64,000 bases of DNA from Ornithodoros turicata. Its lineage: Eukaryota; Arthropoda; Arachnida; Ixodida; Argasidae. The translations under genes and the position numbers were made by a program. This document shows, one piece after another, positions 1 to 11,273 of the stretch; the stretch's first letter is position 1; each line of letters begins with the position of its first letter. The notes beneath the pieces were generated by a model. It was not told where the DNA came from. It was given only the letters and a program-made list of their open reading frames with translations, and did no database searches. Where the stretch lies: positions 103,478,668 to 103,542,667 of the forward strand of contig NC_088203.1 in assembly GCF_037126465.1 (NCBI RefSeq), given 5' to 3'.

Positions 1-3000
1 TGCCTTGGGAAATTTCGGAGTTCAATTCAAAAAATTAACTTTTCGTCAATTGAAATGAAATAAAAATGTTACCAATATGTGGCAAACGTTATTGGCAGAA
101 AAAAATCCCTCGACACCATGTCTCTCCGGGGCTATGAATTTCTATCATGGTTGGTGGACCACCCTATAGTTTTGCAACCGTATAGTTGTATGACGGAAAC
201 TATTCGTAGCTCATATTATGCAAATACATAAATGTTTGTGTTTCAAAAATGTCAGCTAAAAAAAGTTAAAAAGTGCACACAATAACGCAAACTATATTCC
301 TAAATATTCGATTGCGGATTGGTTATGAGAGTTAGTGAAATTGACGAAGATCGTCACATCAATCTGCTCGATTAATAAGTAACGACATTAACAAGAACAA
401 AACCAAGAACAAAACAAAATAACAAGAACCACATTCTGCTTGGCCTGAGTTGAAGGGTATCAATTGAAGCAATCAACTGGGCGTAGTGGGGATTGTGTTT
501 GCCCTTCTATGGTCCTTTTGTTTCTATGTTGCCTCATCCACTATACAACGTTTCTGCTTCGCTGTTATTTCGCTTTGTTTCCCCAGCTACCCGTATTTGT
601 AGCGGGAATTCTTTTTCCGTTAGCATTTTAAAATGGAGCCGGATCGCTACTCACCTACTGAAAAAGGTATCGAATATGGTAGCGGCGCTATGTACAGTGC
701 TGGGCAAATGTTTACGGAACACACTCCGGCGCATTCCTTCCCCAGAGTGACACGCTTGCAGCGAATTAGAGCGTACGGAATTGCGAACACGTGACTGGGT
801 TAGGCGCATGACTGTAAGTCAGTACGGTCCCATTCGCTGCTAGCTTGTCGGTCTGAGGAAGGAATGCGCCGGAATGTGCGCCTTTGCTCTCCCCGACGAA
901 CTCATGCACCCTCTACGCCATCTTCACCCTTCATCCTCCATCCGTTTTTCTTCGTCTTCTTTTTTTTTTGCTATAGTCGTGACGACGGCCACCTCTGCGT
1001 GGTCAACAACAGCGAGCCGAGCCTGCCATTCCCCCCCCCCCCCGAACGCGCTGGAGCGTTTTCCGTGAACTTTTGTCCAGCAGTGTACAAGACCGGTCTT
1101 CTGAAACGCACAGAGATTTCACTGGTGCACATGGTATGTTCTTCGTCGCCGTATACCATGCTGAGTATATCACGTTTCTGGTATACGATCACCAGAGCGA
1201 GAACAGACGTCTACACGAGAGACGTCATCATGACGTTGGTAGACAGATTGAAAACGGGACAAATCGGAAGGGGAGAGCTGGGTTCCACGAACGGCCACTT
1301 GTTCGCTGCCTCCTATTGAAAGAAAAGTAGGACCGAAGGTCACGTCTCTTTCAGGGGCCATCGTAATCCCCTCAAGACCGTGGCCTTCGGGCGCGACCTT
1401 GTTCGCCCCTAGCTTCGAGTGTAGTTCAAGTCTACCAAATTGGTGGCGCTGTCGAACACTATGACGTGATTTGTTTACAAACAGGAAGAGGTCTATTCAC
1501 TGTACATGACCAAAATCTGCGGGAACAGTGATGGTCGTACGGGCGAGGGTCTACTGCATTTTGCATCGCGCAATTAAATTTAGAAATCATTTAGTCACCT
1601 GAATATAATTTTTAACTATGTTATCTTGACTTATCTTGATAGGAGGCAAATATAATAGCGCGTGTCTATGCGTGGGCAGGAAGGCCCCCCCCCCCCGTTT
1701 GGCTGACCTCTCCCCCCTTTTTTTTTTCTCTTTGTTCTAATAAATATATCCTACCCCCTCCCTACACAGTATAAGTGTGGCTCTCAAACCCCGATAGATG
1801 ACTCATGGAGACTGTAAGAAGACAAAAAGGAATGCGGGCACGTCATTCGAGCCGTATACGTCTTATAGCCACCCAGGGGCTTCTGGGACAGCTCCACATT
1901 TAGAAGTCCCTCGTTCAGCAAACGGGACAAGAAACCGAATCTTGGGTAAACACACGAATGACTGTGGTCTTGAGCCTCGATGAGAACCAGACGAGGTTGG
2001 CACGGGCAATGACGCAGCGGCTGCATGCACAGCGCGTCTGCCAGGTTTCAAGACTAAGATCAGGTAGAACACAAAGAGCCGTTTAACTTTCAAAGTGCAC
2101 CCCTGCCAATTCACATAATGGGAAGGCTCTTGAATGGACTCGCCCAGCCTTCTGAGGGATAGCTCTCGCCCGCTTATCGATTTCCAGAACGCAGCCTTTT
2201 CAAGTCGCAAGTTTGGCCCGGTACACGTGTACCAAGTATGTTTGTATTCAGCATGCACGCCAGAGGTCGATCGTAGTGCACTTGAAAATAAATACTACGT
2301 AAATAACGTCAGCCTTGAACTTCGCGGTGTAGCCCTTCATACGCTACTTTTCACGGGTTTCGTAAGTGTAACCTCGAAGTGTACACGCGGTACATGGGCA
2401 ACATATTTACCGTATTTTCCAACGAGCCCGCCACTGAAAATCGGCGGTATTCTGAAAATGTATCATACAAGTATCGTGGACCTCGTATAGGCTACTACCC
2501 TGTCTATTATAATTCTTGTACTATACTACTTGTATACAGCACGTCTTCAATGAAACTTTCTCTGATAGCGGCGCTGACATTTATCAGTCCGCGAATATGT
2601 CTAATTGGGACCTGCGGATATTTATTTATTTATATCGGTGCTCCCGCATAGCGGAAATAAATCCCTGACTCAAGAAAGGGCACCATGGTGAGCATGTGAA
2701 CAGCATGGTGAAATTCTTACCTATACCGTACGTGCAGTGTTTTTTTAATTTCAATACGTGTGAAACCTAATTTTCATGTTTATGTCCTTGACGCAGTGCA
2801 CCACCCAGAAGGATATTTCGGTTTGCGAGGACTTTCAAATAAATAAATGGCCTTGGTCTTTGTCCTCGCCAATCGTCGCTCAGCACGGAGTATAACAAAA
2901 AAGACATGTAGAGAAAGCATACTGTGGCATACTACTAAGCTTTAACTTGTTCTTCGTTAGGTATAGTTGCAATTATCACACACTATATACATGAAAAGCA

Positions 3001-3323
3001 ATTTGGTTACTACTTGAACTAAGTCTAGTTGAACACAGTGGAGTGGGGCTAAGGCGGGCGAGGGTAAAGGATTGACGACATCTTAGGAACGGTTATTTTG
3101 GGAGAAGGCTTGGATGCATAACGCGACACTTTTTCTAACCCGCGTTATATACATAGAAAAAGGGAGTCTCACGTCGCAGGAGTTGTGAGCCAATATTCTA
3201 GCTTTCTTATTACTCCGGTAAGCAACGTATCAAGGATGGACATCAAGGACGCGAGTTTTATGTGACAGCAATTTGCACACGATAAAACAGTCCCGAATAA
3301 CAAACGTCTTTTGTCTTTTGCAG
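1..3323. other. Intron or 5' region of the Islet gene, no exon recognised
   Basis: The stretch ends in a 3' splice site (pyrimidine-rich tract followed by CAG at 3321-3323). It should lie inside the intron between the LIM1 and LIM2 exons. I searched for the LIM1 cysteine/histidine pattern in the open frames and did not find it. Poly-C and poly-T runs occur near 1030-1045, 1684-1697 and 1719-1730. An ATTTATTTATTTAT run at 2620-2635 may be the reverse tail of an old LINE. Open frames here are short and low-complexity. Confidence 0.5.
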
Positions 3324-3589
3324 GCTGTTCGGTGCAAAGTGTTCCAAATGCCAGCAGGGATTCTCGCGGACGGACTTTGTGATGCGCGCCCGTCAGCACA
3401 TTTACCATCTGGACTGCTTCCGGTGCCAAGCGTGCGCTCGCCAGCTCATCCCCGGAGACGAATTCGCGCTACGCGAAGATGGACTCTTCTGTCGCGCCGA
3501 TCACGACGTCCTCGACAAGTTCCCCAACGCTGCCCACAACAACGCCGCCGGCTCGCCAAACAACGCAAACAATGGTCTCCAAATGGCGG
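3324..3589 (+). CDS. Islet LIM-homeobox protein, exon encoding LIM domain 2
   Basis: Internal coding exon of an Islet-class LIM-homeodomain transcription factor, a nuclear regulator of motor-neuron and other cell fates. The LIM domain binds partners such as LDB/Chip and LHX3. It is flanked by acceptor CAG (3321-3323) and donor GTAAGC (3590). The exon opens with one base completing a split codon, then reads LFGAKCSKC. The two zinc sites are visible: C-x2-C, then H-L-D-C, then C-Q-A-C, then C-x2-D (3340-3501). The stretch [14 protein letters not shown] is the Islet signature. An Asn/Ala-rich linker follows ([18 protein letters not shown]). The exon ends in phase 1, which fits the homeodomain exon at 15253. 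The first LIM domain is not in the window, so the gene is 5'-partial here. The class assignment is secure; which Islet paralogue it is, is not. Confidence 0.95.
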
Positions 3590-5771
3590 GTAAGCTTTTT
3601 TTTTTCTCATTCGCTCTACGCGATATTTCCAGGCGGATATTTAGCTGTCAAACGATTTATGGGAAAGGGATGCACGCTTTACGTTTCAATCAGCGTTTAT
3701 CGCCTTGCACCTATAAGGCCGAAACGCATGGAGCGTTTTCCCGACGTTTTCAGCTCGCGCGCGCGCCCGGCTCTGTCGACTGCAGATATTTGCGCGCGTC
3801 TGGGCGCGTTTTCTGTGGAGTGGACAGAACGATGGCCGCCGTGCGACAGACAAGGGTTCGTACGAGTAGATCGCATAAGTTTTTTAGACATTATTCACTG
3901 CACTAAATCAACCATATCTGGAATGAATGAACGCAGAAACCGCAGGAAACAACATCATCGACAAATTCTGGTCGACGAATGTAGCAACATTCGCCGCGCG
4001 TACAAGACCACGGCGCGCGCGCGCGACGTTTTCACGCCTTGAAAACGTCTCATGCGTTTCGGGCTTTATATCTTCATATCTGGGGTAAGCACCGCGAATA
4101 ACTTTAAAAACACGACATTGTGCGATAATAGTAAGCTCAACTGACATATTGCGAAGGAACGGCCGTAATAAAAAAGAAAGCAAAGGGTGACATAAACCGG
4201 ACAGTACGAATAGCGGCTTCTCCGTGCTTATGACTCGTAATTAAATGTCGTACGAAGTAAATGGGTCATCCAACAGAGCTATGGACCGCGTTGGAGACGC
4301 TGAAGACATTCGCATGCGGCTTCTTTTCATTTTTTAACGCAAAAGAGACTGATATCTCGACAGGAAACCTGAATGCATATTGGTTCCAGGACCGTGGCGG
4401 TGCATGAACACCCGGATGTCCAGATACACAAGTATCGATACTTCTAACCATCCTTAGACTGTATGCTTTTCCGATCCTTCGAGGATATAGTGCTGCGTTT
4501 CTTCCACCGCTATACCGCTAAGTTAGAGCACTTTTTTGTTACAATCCAATCCAACCCAACAGCACCAGAAACTACCAGGACACGAAGCAATGACGCCGTC
4601 GATAACGCGACCAACTACTTAACTAGGCGGAAGGACAGAGTTACGAAAATGGTGCGTCTCCTCCGTTGGAAACTCGATCCATCTCGCTCTCGACACGCAA
4701 AGTTAGGAAGAGAAAATAGTCCTAATTACGGTAATGGAAACTCCCACGGTGCGTCTTTCTCTTCCGTTCCACGGGTTTTTGTTGCCTTCAACAAACATGG
4801 CGTCTGTAGAAAAATCTTTCGTTGAATTAATTACTGGGGAATAATCGACGACAAGCGAAGAAAGCGTAACGTAGTGGTAGATGAGGCAATTAAACGTAGA
4901 AGGACAAACGCAACAAAAGCCTCACAAAGCCCGTGAAGACAGCGTAATTAACGACCGTGGATCGACGTATCACTAAGTTACTATAGCTAAGTATACGCCC
5001 AAGAAGAATTCCTCATAGTTGGAGGATCCCTCTCAAACGGGCGCTGGCTCCGCGAATTTGGGACGAGGCGGCCGCGGATCGAAGTCAGTTTTAACGAAAG
5101 GCGTTAGAACAGCAACTGGAAGCACGAGACAAAGCGAGGAAATAAAACCTACATAGGGGGTAGGGTCGTCCCTTCGAAAACCTGCAGGGTGTTCAACTGA
5201 AATTGATCCCCGACTCCAAGTGCCATACAGCGGGTCCGTGGGGTACATTTGGCTGCTGCCTTACTATCATCTCTCACCCGTCGTCAACTCGTTGTTATAT
5301 GCCGTCGGTATTGGGGTCACGTCAGGTGGCGGATTTCCCCATTCATCATCATCATTTCGTTTATTGTTATAGGAAATAAGGCACATCTTACTTGGTGTAT
5401 GTGTACAATCCGCGAAGAGATAATCAAATTCCAGGTCCTCTTGGAGTACATCACTCTAAAAGCAGAACTTGAAAGTTTAACCAGCGACAATCATTGTTTC
5501 ATCAGCAACCATCGTTCACGTTCTCAGAGTATTCGATAAGCTGCACGTAGAATATTTTTCCTGGAAAATGTTCTCTTTCCCGATTTCTTCTAGTTTGGAG
5601 ACATACGCATTTATGTTAATAGACAGAGAAAGACCGGGTCAAATCGGAAGTGTTACCAGTATCATTCTGTCTATTTATGTGGTTCCGTATTTAAAAAGCC
5701 GATCAAACCTTGAGCTTTCGCTCTGCCCGATCAACTTTTGCGTCCCTTGAAAGATAAAGTAGCTATATCTA
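3590..5771. other. Islet intron, mostly unassigned; LINE-tail-like repeat near 5265-5370
   Basis: Intron sequence. GC-rich CGCGCGCG runs at 3755-3800 and 4010-4025 frame a low-information stretch. The segment around 5265-5370 (GGGGTCACGTCAGG, GGCGGATTTCCCC, then CATCATCATC) resembles segments at 18900-18975 and 54915-55080. I read it as the 3' tail of a dispersed retroelement. No gene is seen. Confidence 0.35.
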
Positions 5772-5933
5772 TAGGGAGGCGTACGCCTTTTTGCGTCAAT
5801 TATCATATATCCAAATTGACACAAAAAAGCGTACGCCCCCCTCTCTCTTCGAATCAGAAGCGATAACCATATCATTCGTGGCAATGGTTGGCGCAGAGCA
5901 TGCTATGCGGTGAAGTTCAGTTTTTAGAGTGTA
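5772..5933. mobile_element. Palindromic MITE type B, left-truncated
   Basis: It carries the type-B core GGCGTACGCC, the loop ATTATCATATATCC, and a complete right arm ending TTCAGTTTTTAGAGTGTA. The left arm outside GGGAGGCGTACGCC is missing, so only half the stem plus the inner hairpin survive. Confidence 0.75.
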
Positions 5934-6188
5934 GGCCTCAGTCTGCGGTGACAAATCTTCCTTTCTTTCGCGGTAACTTCATTGAATTAAAAGTCCTTGT
6001 AGACTTATTGTTTCGCACGTTACTGGTGCGCTAGAGAACGAACCTTTAAGGACATTCCGGAATAGCGGACATAAAAATTCTCGAGCTTAATTGATTGATA
6101 CGGGGGCGCGACAATATCTCCGCATAAGGGCCACGTACCACCCAATATTTCTATTCTTCTCCGGCCACTATCAAAACTCCATTTCCGA

Positions 6189-6272
6189 TGACGTCACGTC
6201 CGCCAAGATAAATATTTGGCGGCCGAAAAAGAAAGCCGCTTCCAGCCACCCGCTTCCCTGAATATATAAATA
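6189..6272 (+). promoter_or_regulatory. CRE plus TATA-like promoter candidate inside the first visible intron
   Basis: A perfect TGACGTCA (6189-6196) is followed about 70 bp later by TATATAAATA (6263-6272) and then by T/C-rich sequence. The spacing suits a polymerase II core promoter, possibly of a mobile element or an alternative transcript. No long ORF follows, so the call is speculative. Confidence 0.25.
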
Positions 6273-6813
6273 TACGAGCCAGTGTTTTCTTTCGTGCGCT
6301 TTGTTTTGTCGTCTGCGGTTGCTATATTCTTCCTCCGTCTTCTGCTTCATGCCGCACGGTGGCGCCACCGCCATTTTTATGGCGTCGTAACTAGAAGCTT
6401 TCTAGTATAAGGGCACCTCTCCGCTCTGCTACCTGTTTGGGGGCATATACCTGTTTCCAAAAAAGAAAAAAAGAAGAAAAAGAAACACACATATATACAG
6501 GTATACAGACGGGGTTAGAGCGAACAGCCATAGGAGACATTATCAAACAGGTCAAAAACTGACTGGCAGGGGCCGATAGTGAGTACGTGTATTTCTTTTC
6601 CACGCTTTGAGCATGACTGGCGTTTTGCTCCTCCTCCCTCCGTTAAGGAAAATAAACTGAAATTGAAATTGAAAAATAAATTGAGCAAGCGGGCACGTGA
6701 TTCGAAGTGGGTCGTTCGTGAAACGAACGATCACAGTGGAACGATTCTGGCAGATGCGGAACTAAAGAGCATTGCAAGAGCGCACATGTTCTGGCCTCGA
6801 CTTTTTATATTCT

Positions 6814-6891
6814 GGGTTAGCGCCGCGAAGTAACTGTCGATATGAGCGGCGGACAGATGTGGACAGATGGAGAGAGCACACAGCAGAGACG
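6814..6891 (-). mobile_element. SINE fragment (tRNA-derived family S)
   Basis: Only the distal end of the SINE remains: TTAGCGCCGCGAAG, then GAGCGGCGGACAGATGTGG and ACAGATGGAGAG. The tRNA-like head is absent. Orientation is inferred from the intact copy at 61401. Confidence 0.6.
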
Positions 6892-7044
6892 CTAGTATAC
6901 CCGTCTGAGGCAGGCAGCCGGCGATATTTCCAACAGAGACTCACTGGAATAATAGCCCGTTCGAAATATTGACGGCTCTATAGACCTATAAGGTTTTTAC
7001 TTCACTCTACGAGTCAAATGCAGGCAATGTCTATCGTGAAACTT

Positions 7045-7530
7045 CCCTTTGAACTTGTTTGCCCTCGACTGGAGTATGCGTCATCTATTTGGGATTCACA
7101 CCATGACAATTGGCGCCCTGTAAAACCTCTTGATTTCTTTCCGTCCATTTCGATCACACCAGTTTCACCTCACTTTAAACAATACGTTTCCCCTCCCACT
7201 TTTTTTTTCTACACGCCGGAAAATTTCCTGCCTTCTATTATTTTGCGAGGTATATTATACAATAACACCCTTTTCGTAGGTGTAGGCTATTTTCTCCTCT
7301 TCATCATGTCTTAGGTACCTGAAGACTCATGAGAAAGTAATTCCTTTCTGCCGTACTGATTACACCTCGAACAGCACTCGACTGAAACCGCTCTCTCGTT
7401 GTCATCCGGGATGCGAAGAAATTTTGGCAAGGCGTTAGAGAATTTCATGTATATTTTCTTCATTTTTCTTTACTCCTCTCCGTAATTTCCCGTGAATCGA
7501 GGGAAATAAATAAATAAAATCACTTCAGTT
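7045..7530 (+). pseudogene. CR1-like LINE reverse-transcriptase remnant
   Basis: A short frame reads LVCPRLEYASSIWDSHHDN, matching the LVRPKLEYASAVWDP motif seen in the better-preserved LINE fragment at 30743-31210. The frame decays within about 25 residues. About 400 bp later an AATAAATAAATAAAA run (7505-7519) looks like the family's 3' tail. Non-functional relic. Confidence 0.5.
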
Positions 7531-7612
7531 TGCTGTATTCGCTCATGCGTTGTAGTGTAACGGCCCTAAAATGACAACAGGATCAATGAGCTGTCTTTAC
7601 TTCACTAATACC

Positions 7613-7865
7613 TACACTCTTAAAAATGAACTTCACCGCATAGCACGCTCCTAGCCAACCATTATCTCGAATGATATCGTTATCTGCCCTGATTTGTTGA
7701 GAACGGGGGGCGTACGCCATTTCTGTGACACTTATGCTGTTCATAATTGTCACAGAAAAGGCGTACACCCCCTGTTTTCAACAAATCAGGGCAGATAACG
7801 ATATCATTCGAGATAATGGTTGGCTAGGAGCGTGCTATGCGGTGAAGTTCATTTTTAAGAGTGTA
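7613..7865. mobile_element. Palindromic MITE type A, complete
   Basis: Full element starting TACACTCTTAAAAATGAAC and ending with its reverse complement. Each arm is about 115 bp around a short loop (CTTATGCTGTTCATAAT). Both arms carry the same variant TTTCTGTGAC/GTCACAGAAA. Terminal TA dinucleotides fit a TA target duplication. It encodes no protein; the frame MTLMLFIIVT... crossing it is an artefact of the palindrome. Confidence 0.9.
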
Positions 7866-8536
7866 TATGTGTACACATTCGAGTTGACTCTCGAATATCC
7901 CGTCTAAATGCTTTCCTTCATGTTTCTGCCTTTCTGAGACTATTCGCTATACCTGGATTTCCGACCACAGTGACCACTACCATCTCCGCTGGTTTAGTCC
8001 AAAGCCAAAACAAGTCACAAAAAAAAAAAAACTGAAAAACCATATACTATACAGCGTCCCCTTTAAAGTATCTAAACGTAGCCCCCGTGCGGACGTGATT
8101 GGTGCGCTCGATGGCCAGTGGCGCCACCTGGGCTCCATTCTATGTGTGTGTGGGGAGGGGGGGGGGGGGAGGCTTTACGGGGCACGTGACTGCGTCACGC
8201 TCTGCCGAGAGCGCGTGCTCGGCGTGCAGAAACGTCCGACGGCGCCGACCTTTTCTTCCCTCTCTCTCTACTCCATGCCTGTCATTCTTTTGAATCGTTA
8301 ATTTTATACTCTGCATGTACCGTGAGCGTGGGTGATTTGACACCTCGTTAAAATCGTCTCACGCAAGACGATCCGTTACATACGTCAAATTAACCGTGTA
8401 GACTTTGTACTTCAGAGCAAAAGCATCGGCACCTTTTACGGAGAACTTTAATTGTTATCGAGAAACGGCGCGCATGGTGCCGAATAATTGCGTTGGAAAC
8501 GCAACTAACAAGAGCGGCACTTTGCATACCCTGGTA

Positions 8537-8574
8537 GCCGTCTTCGGCGGGGTTCGAACCCGCAACGTTGGGAC
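8537..8574. repeat. Fragment of a second dispersed repeat with a B-box-like motif
   Basis: GGGGTTCGAACCCGC (about 8549) with flanking GTCTTCGGC resembles the GCGTCCTCGGCCGGG part of the repeat at 29077-29700. It is cut off by the MITE starting at 8575. No complete tRNA gene is present. Confidence 0.35.
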
Positions 8575-8825
8575 TACACTCTTAAAAATGAACTTCACCG
8601 CATAGCACGCTTCTAGCCAACCATGATCTCGAATGATATCGTTATCTGTCCTGATTTGTTGAAAACGGGAGGCGTACGCCTTTTTGTGACACTTATGCTG
8701 TTCATAATTGTCACAAAAAGGCGTACACCTCCCGTTTTCAGCAAATCAGGACAGATAACGATATCATTCGAGATCATGGTTGGCTAGAAGCGTGCTATGC
8801 GGTGAAGTTCATTTTTAAGAGTGTA
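8575..8825. mobile_element. Palindromic MITE type A, complete
   Basis: It has the same ends and arms as the copy at 7613. It is the first member of a near-continuous cluster of palindromic elements running to 9958. Confidence 0.9.
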
Positions 8826-8862
8826 CACCCTTAAAAATGAAGTTGATCACATAGCACGTTCC
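8825..8862. mobile_element. 38-bp left terminus of a palindromic MITE, interrupted
   Basis: TACACCCTTAAAAATGAAG through ATAGCACGTTCC, then broken exactly where the next element begins with TACAC. The break point equals the one at 12803, so this is probably the left stub of an element invaded by the type-B copy at 8863. Confidence 0.7.
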
Positions 8863-9093
8863 TACACCTTAAAAACACAACTTCACCGCATTGAATGATA
8901 GGATTATCGCTTCGGATTCGAAGAGAGAGAGGGGGGGGGCGTACGCCTTTTTGTGGCAATTTGGATATATGGTAATTGCCACAAAAAGGCGTACGCCTCC
9001 CTCTCTCCTCGAATCAAAAGCGATAACCCTATCATTCGTGGCAATGGCTGGCGCACAGCGTGCTATGCGGTGAAGCTCTGTTTTTAGAGTGTA
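8863..9093. mobile_element. Palindromic MITE type B
   Basis: Type-B element: arms contain GATTCGAAGAGAGAG and GGCGTACGCC, and the end is GCTCTGTTTTTAGAGTGTA. The left arm lacks the GTGCGCCAACCATTGCCAC segment found in the right arm, so it is slightly deleted. Confidence 0.8.
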
Positions 9094-9219
9094 CGACATA
9101 ATGGTACAAAATAGGTTCCTCCTCCCATTTTCAACAAATCAGGGGCGAGAACGTTGTCATTCGAGGCGATGGATGGCTAGGAGCGTGCTATGTTGTGAAG
9201 TTCATTTTTAAAAGCGTAC
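9094..9219. mobile_element. Right half of a palindromic MITE type C
   Basis: It contains ATAGGTTCCTCCTCC, AGGGGCGAGAACGTTGTC and a right terminus ending AAAAGCGTA. It matches the right arm of the intact type-C element at 12804. Its left half is absent apart from the possible stub at 8825. Confidence 0.7.
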
Positions 9220-9220
9220 C

Positions 9221-9473
9221 TACACTCTCAAAAATGAACTTCACCGCACAGCACGCTCCTAGCCAACCATCTACTCGAATGATATCGCTATGTGCACTGA
9301 TTTGTTCAAAACGGTAGGCGTACGCCTTTTTTGTGACACTTATGCTGTTCATAATTGTCACAAAAATGGCGTACGCCTCCCGTCTTCAGCAAATCAGAGC
9401 AGATAACGATATCATTCGAGATGATGGTTGGCTAGGAGCGTGCTGTGCGGTGAAGTTCATTTCTAAGAGTGTA
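9221..9473. mobile_element. Palindromic MITE type A, complete
   Basis: Left end TACACTCTCAAAAATGAAC, right end TCATTTCTAAGAGTGTA. The arms are imperfect (for example GTGCACTGATTTG versus CAAATCAGAGCAG), which suggests an older copy. Confidence 0.88.
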
Positions 9474-9474
9474 G

Positions 9475-9665
9475 TACACTTTAAAAAGATAACTTCACCA
9501 CATAGCACGGTGAAGGCCAACCATTATATCACTTCCGATTTGTGGACAGCGCGAGGCGAACGCCTTTATTGGAACTGCATAAGTGTTCCATAAATGGCAT
9601 ACGCCTCCCGTTTTTATCCAATCAGGGGGCAGAATGATGTCATTCGGGATGGTGAGTGGCTCTTT
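9475..9665. mobile_element. Degenerate palindromic MITE related to type A
   Basis: It starts TACACTTTAAAAAGATAAC and keeps CACCACATAGCACGG, GAGGCGAACGCC and CCAATCAGGGGGCAGAAT. Arms are diverged and the right terminus is lost before the next element. Confidence 0.6.
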
Positions 9666-9677
9666 CATTAGCACCAC

Positions 9678-9958
9678 CACACTCTTAAAAGTGAACTTCA
9701 CCGCATAGCACGCTCCTAGCCAACCGTAATCTCGAATGATATCGTTATCTGCCCTGATTTGTTGAAAACGGGAGGCGTACCGCTTTTTTAATGACGCTTA
9801 TGCTGTACATAATTGCCACAAAAAAAAAAAAAAAAGGCGTACGCCTCCTGTTTTCAACAAATCAGGGCAGATAACGATACCATTCGAGATGTTGGTTGGC
9901 TAGGAGCGTGCTGTGCGGTGAAGTTCATTTTTAAGAGTGCACCTGTTTTTAGAGTGTA
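9678..9958. mobile_element. Palindromic MITE type A (to 9941) plus type-B terminus
   Basis: A type-A copy with a long A-run in its loop side ends at 9941. It is followed directly by CCTGTTTTTAGAGTGTA, the terminal 17 bp of a type-B element. This closes the 8575-9958 cluster. Confidence 0.8.
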
Positions 9959-11022
9959 GAAATGTATTTCAATACAGAAATTTAACAACACGTAATTGAT
10001 ATCGCATCAAATCTCAAGTCACCAATCCAATCATCGCATCTGCCGCACTGTAAACGTCTCACAACTGCTCGTCAAAGCGCTCGTCGTATTACAGCCTTTT
10101 CAACTACGCGGAACGACCCTGAATCCAAACAATCGGAGTACCTTCTCAAGTGTACCCGTCGTGTGTGTACGTGGAGTACCGCTCAAAACGATAGCGCAGA
10201 AAGAAAGCTCACAAGGGCCGGCCAGTTTCACCGGAATTTCCCCATCTGGACAGGAGATACCTGATCTCACAACGCGTATATATATTCCTTCATTGTCCAT
10301 TTTATCCACGGTCACTTCACAGCGAAAGAGAGCCTCGGGCAACGCCGTTTTATATGAATATCTGTCTACTGTAACTGTCTACATGTTCACCGTTTGCGGA
10401 CATTTAGAAGGTGTTTTATATTAAGTAGGATTCCGCCTTCATATAGACCAGTGAATGTCCATGTGTATGCGGCCTACGCTCAATAATCTTGGGAATGATA
10501 TACGAATTATGGTCACGTATAGGTAACACCTGTCATGCTGCCATCATGTGCAGCCGCATGACGCTGAATTCCGGTCAGTGTCAGTTTTGTGATGTGATGT
10601 GATGTGAATAAAGAAAAAAATGGGGATGTTAGTTTCGACGAAGTCAAACTGGCTATACCCCAGTACACTTAATACAGAAAGTTCAATCCGATGATGAGAG
10701 GATGAAAACGCAAAAGGATGATGTCCAGAGACGAACAGAGATGATACTGGAGTTCAACATGTAGGTCAAAAGTTCAAGTGTGTTTGTCAGTGTGTGTCAA
10801 GGTCAGTGTCAATTTTACCATTACTTCATTACTTCATCCACGACATTCCAAACGTCGATAATGAAATTACAGATTTCAAAAGCGAGATATCCGCTCCCTG
10901 TCCGCTCCGAGACCCTCGCGACCTCACGCGGGACGTACAGCGTTAAAACCATTCACCGTGTACAGGTGTAAACAGATACATGTATGCGTGTTGATATGGA
11001 GAACATGCAATGCAGTGATGCG
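9959..11022. other. Islet intron between MITE clusters
   Basis: Apart from the minus-strand frame at 10100-10390, the stretch shows only a GTGATGTGATGTGATGTG short tandem run at 10588-10607 followed by AATAAAG, resembling a retroelement 3' tail. Nothing else is recognised. Confidence 0.4.
10100..10390 (-). CDS. Unrecognised minus-strand open frame, possible exon or relic
   Basis: About 95 codons stay open on the minus strand between stops. The text includes EALFRCEVTVDKMDNEGIYI and SCPDGEIPVKLAGPCELSFC, which looks more protein-like than the surrounding frames. Candidate splice signals exist: TTACAG/GACAG near 10375-10385 and AAG followed by GTACTC near 10147. It lies inside an Islet intron on the opposite strand. 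I recognise no family, and it could be a decayed mobile-element frame. ATG codons exist but have no special context. Confidence 0.2.
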
Positions 11023-11273
11023 TACACTCTTAAAAATGAGTTTCACCGCATAGCACGCTCCTAGCCAACACATCTCGAATGATATCGTTATCTGCCCTGA
11101 TTTGTTGAAAACGGGAGGCGTACGCCTTTTTTGTGACACTTATGCTGTTCATAATTGTCACAAAAAAGGCGTACGCCTCCGGTTTTCAACAAATCAGGGC
11201 AGATAACGGTAACATTCGAGATAATGGTTGGCTAGGAGCGTGCTATGCGGTGAAACTCATTTTTAAGAGTGTA
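11023..11273. mobile_element. Palindromic MITE type A, complete
   Basis: Near-perfect hairpin. Both arms share the variant GAGTTTCACC/GGTGAAACTC where other copies have GAACTTCACC, so arm-to-arm identity exceeds identity to the family consensus at that site. Confidence 0.92.

Noticed and set aside
7725..7907. Recurring protein-like frame (MTLMLFIIVT...GWLGACYAVKFIFKSV) at 7725, 9333, 13810, 60137 and others
   Set aside because: It lies across palindromic MITEs and appears on both strands because the DNA is self-complementary; frames are broken differently in each copy.
8549..8563. Possible tRNA gene (GGTTCGAACCC)
   Set aside because: Only the B-box-like part exists; the rest of a tRNA fold is absent and the sequence matches a dispersed repeat.
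8575..9958. CRISPR-like array of repeats
   Set aside because: The repeats are whole palindromic MITEs of 230-280 bp with TA ends, in a eukaryotic intron; there are no short direct repeats with unique spacers.
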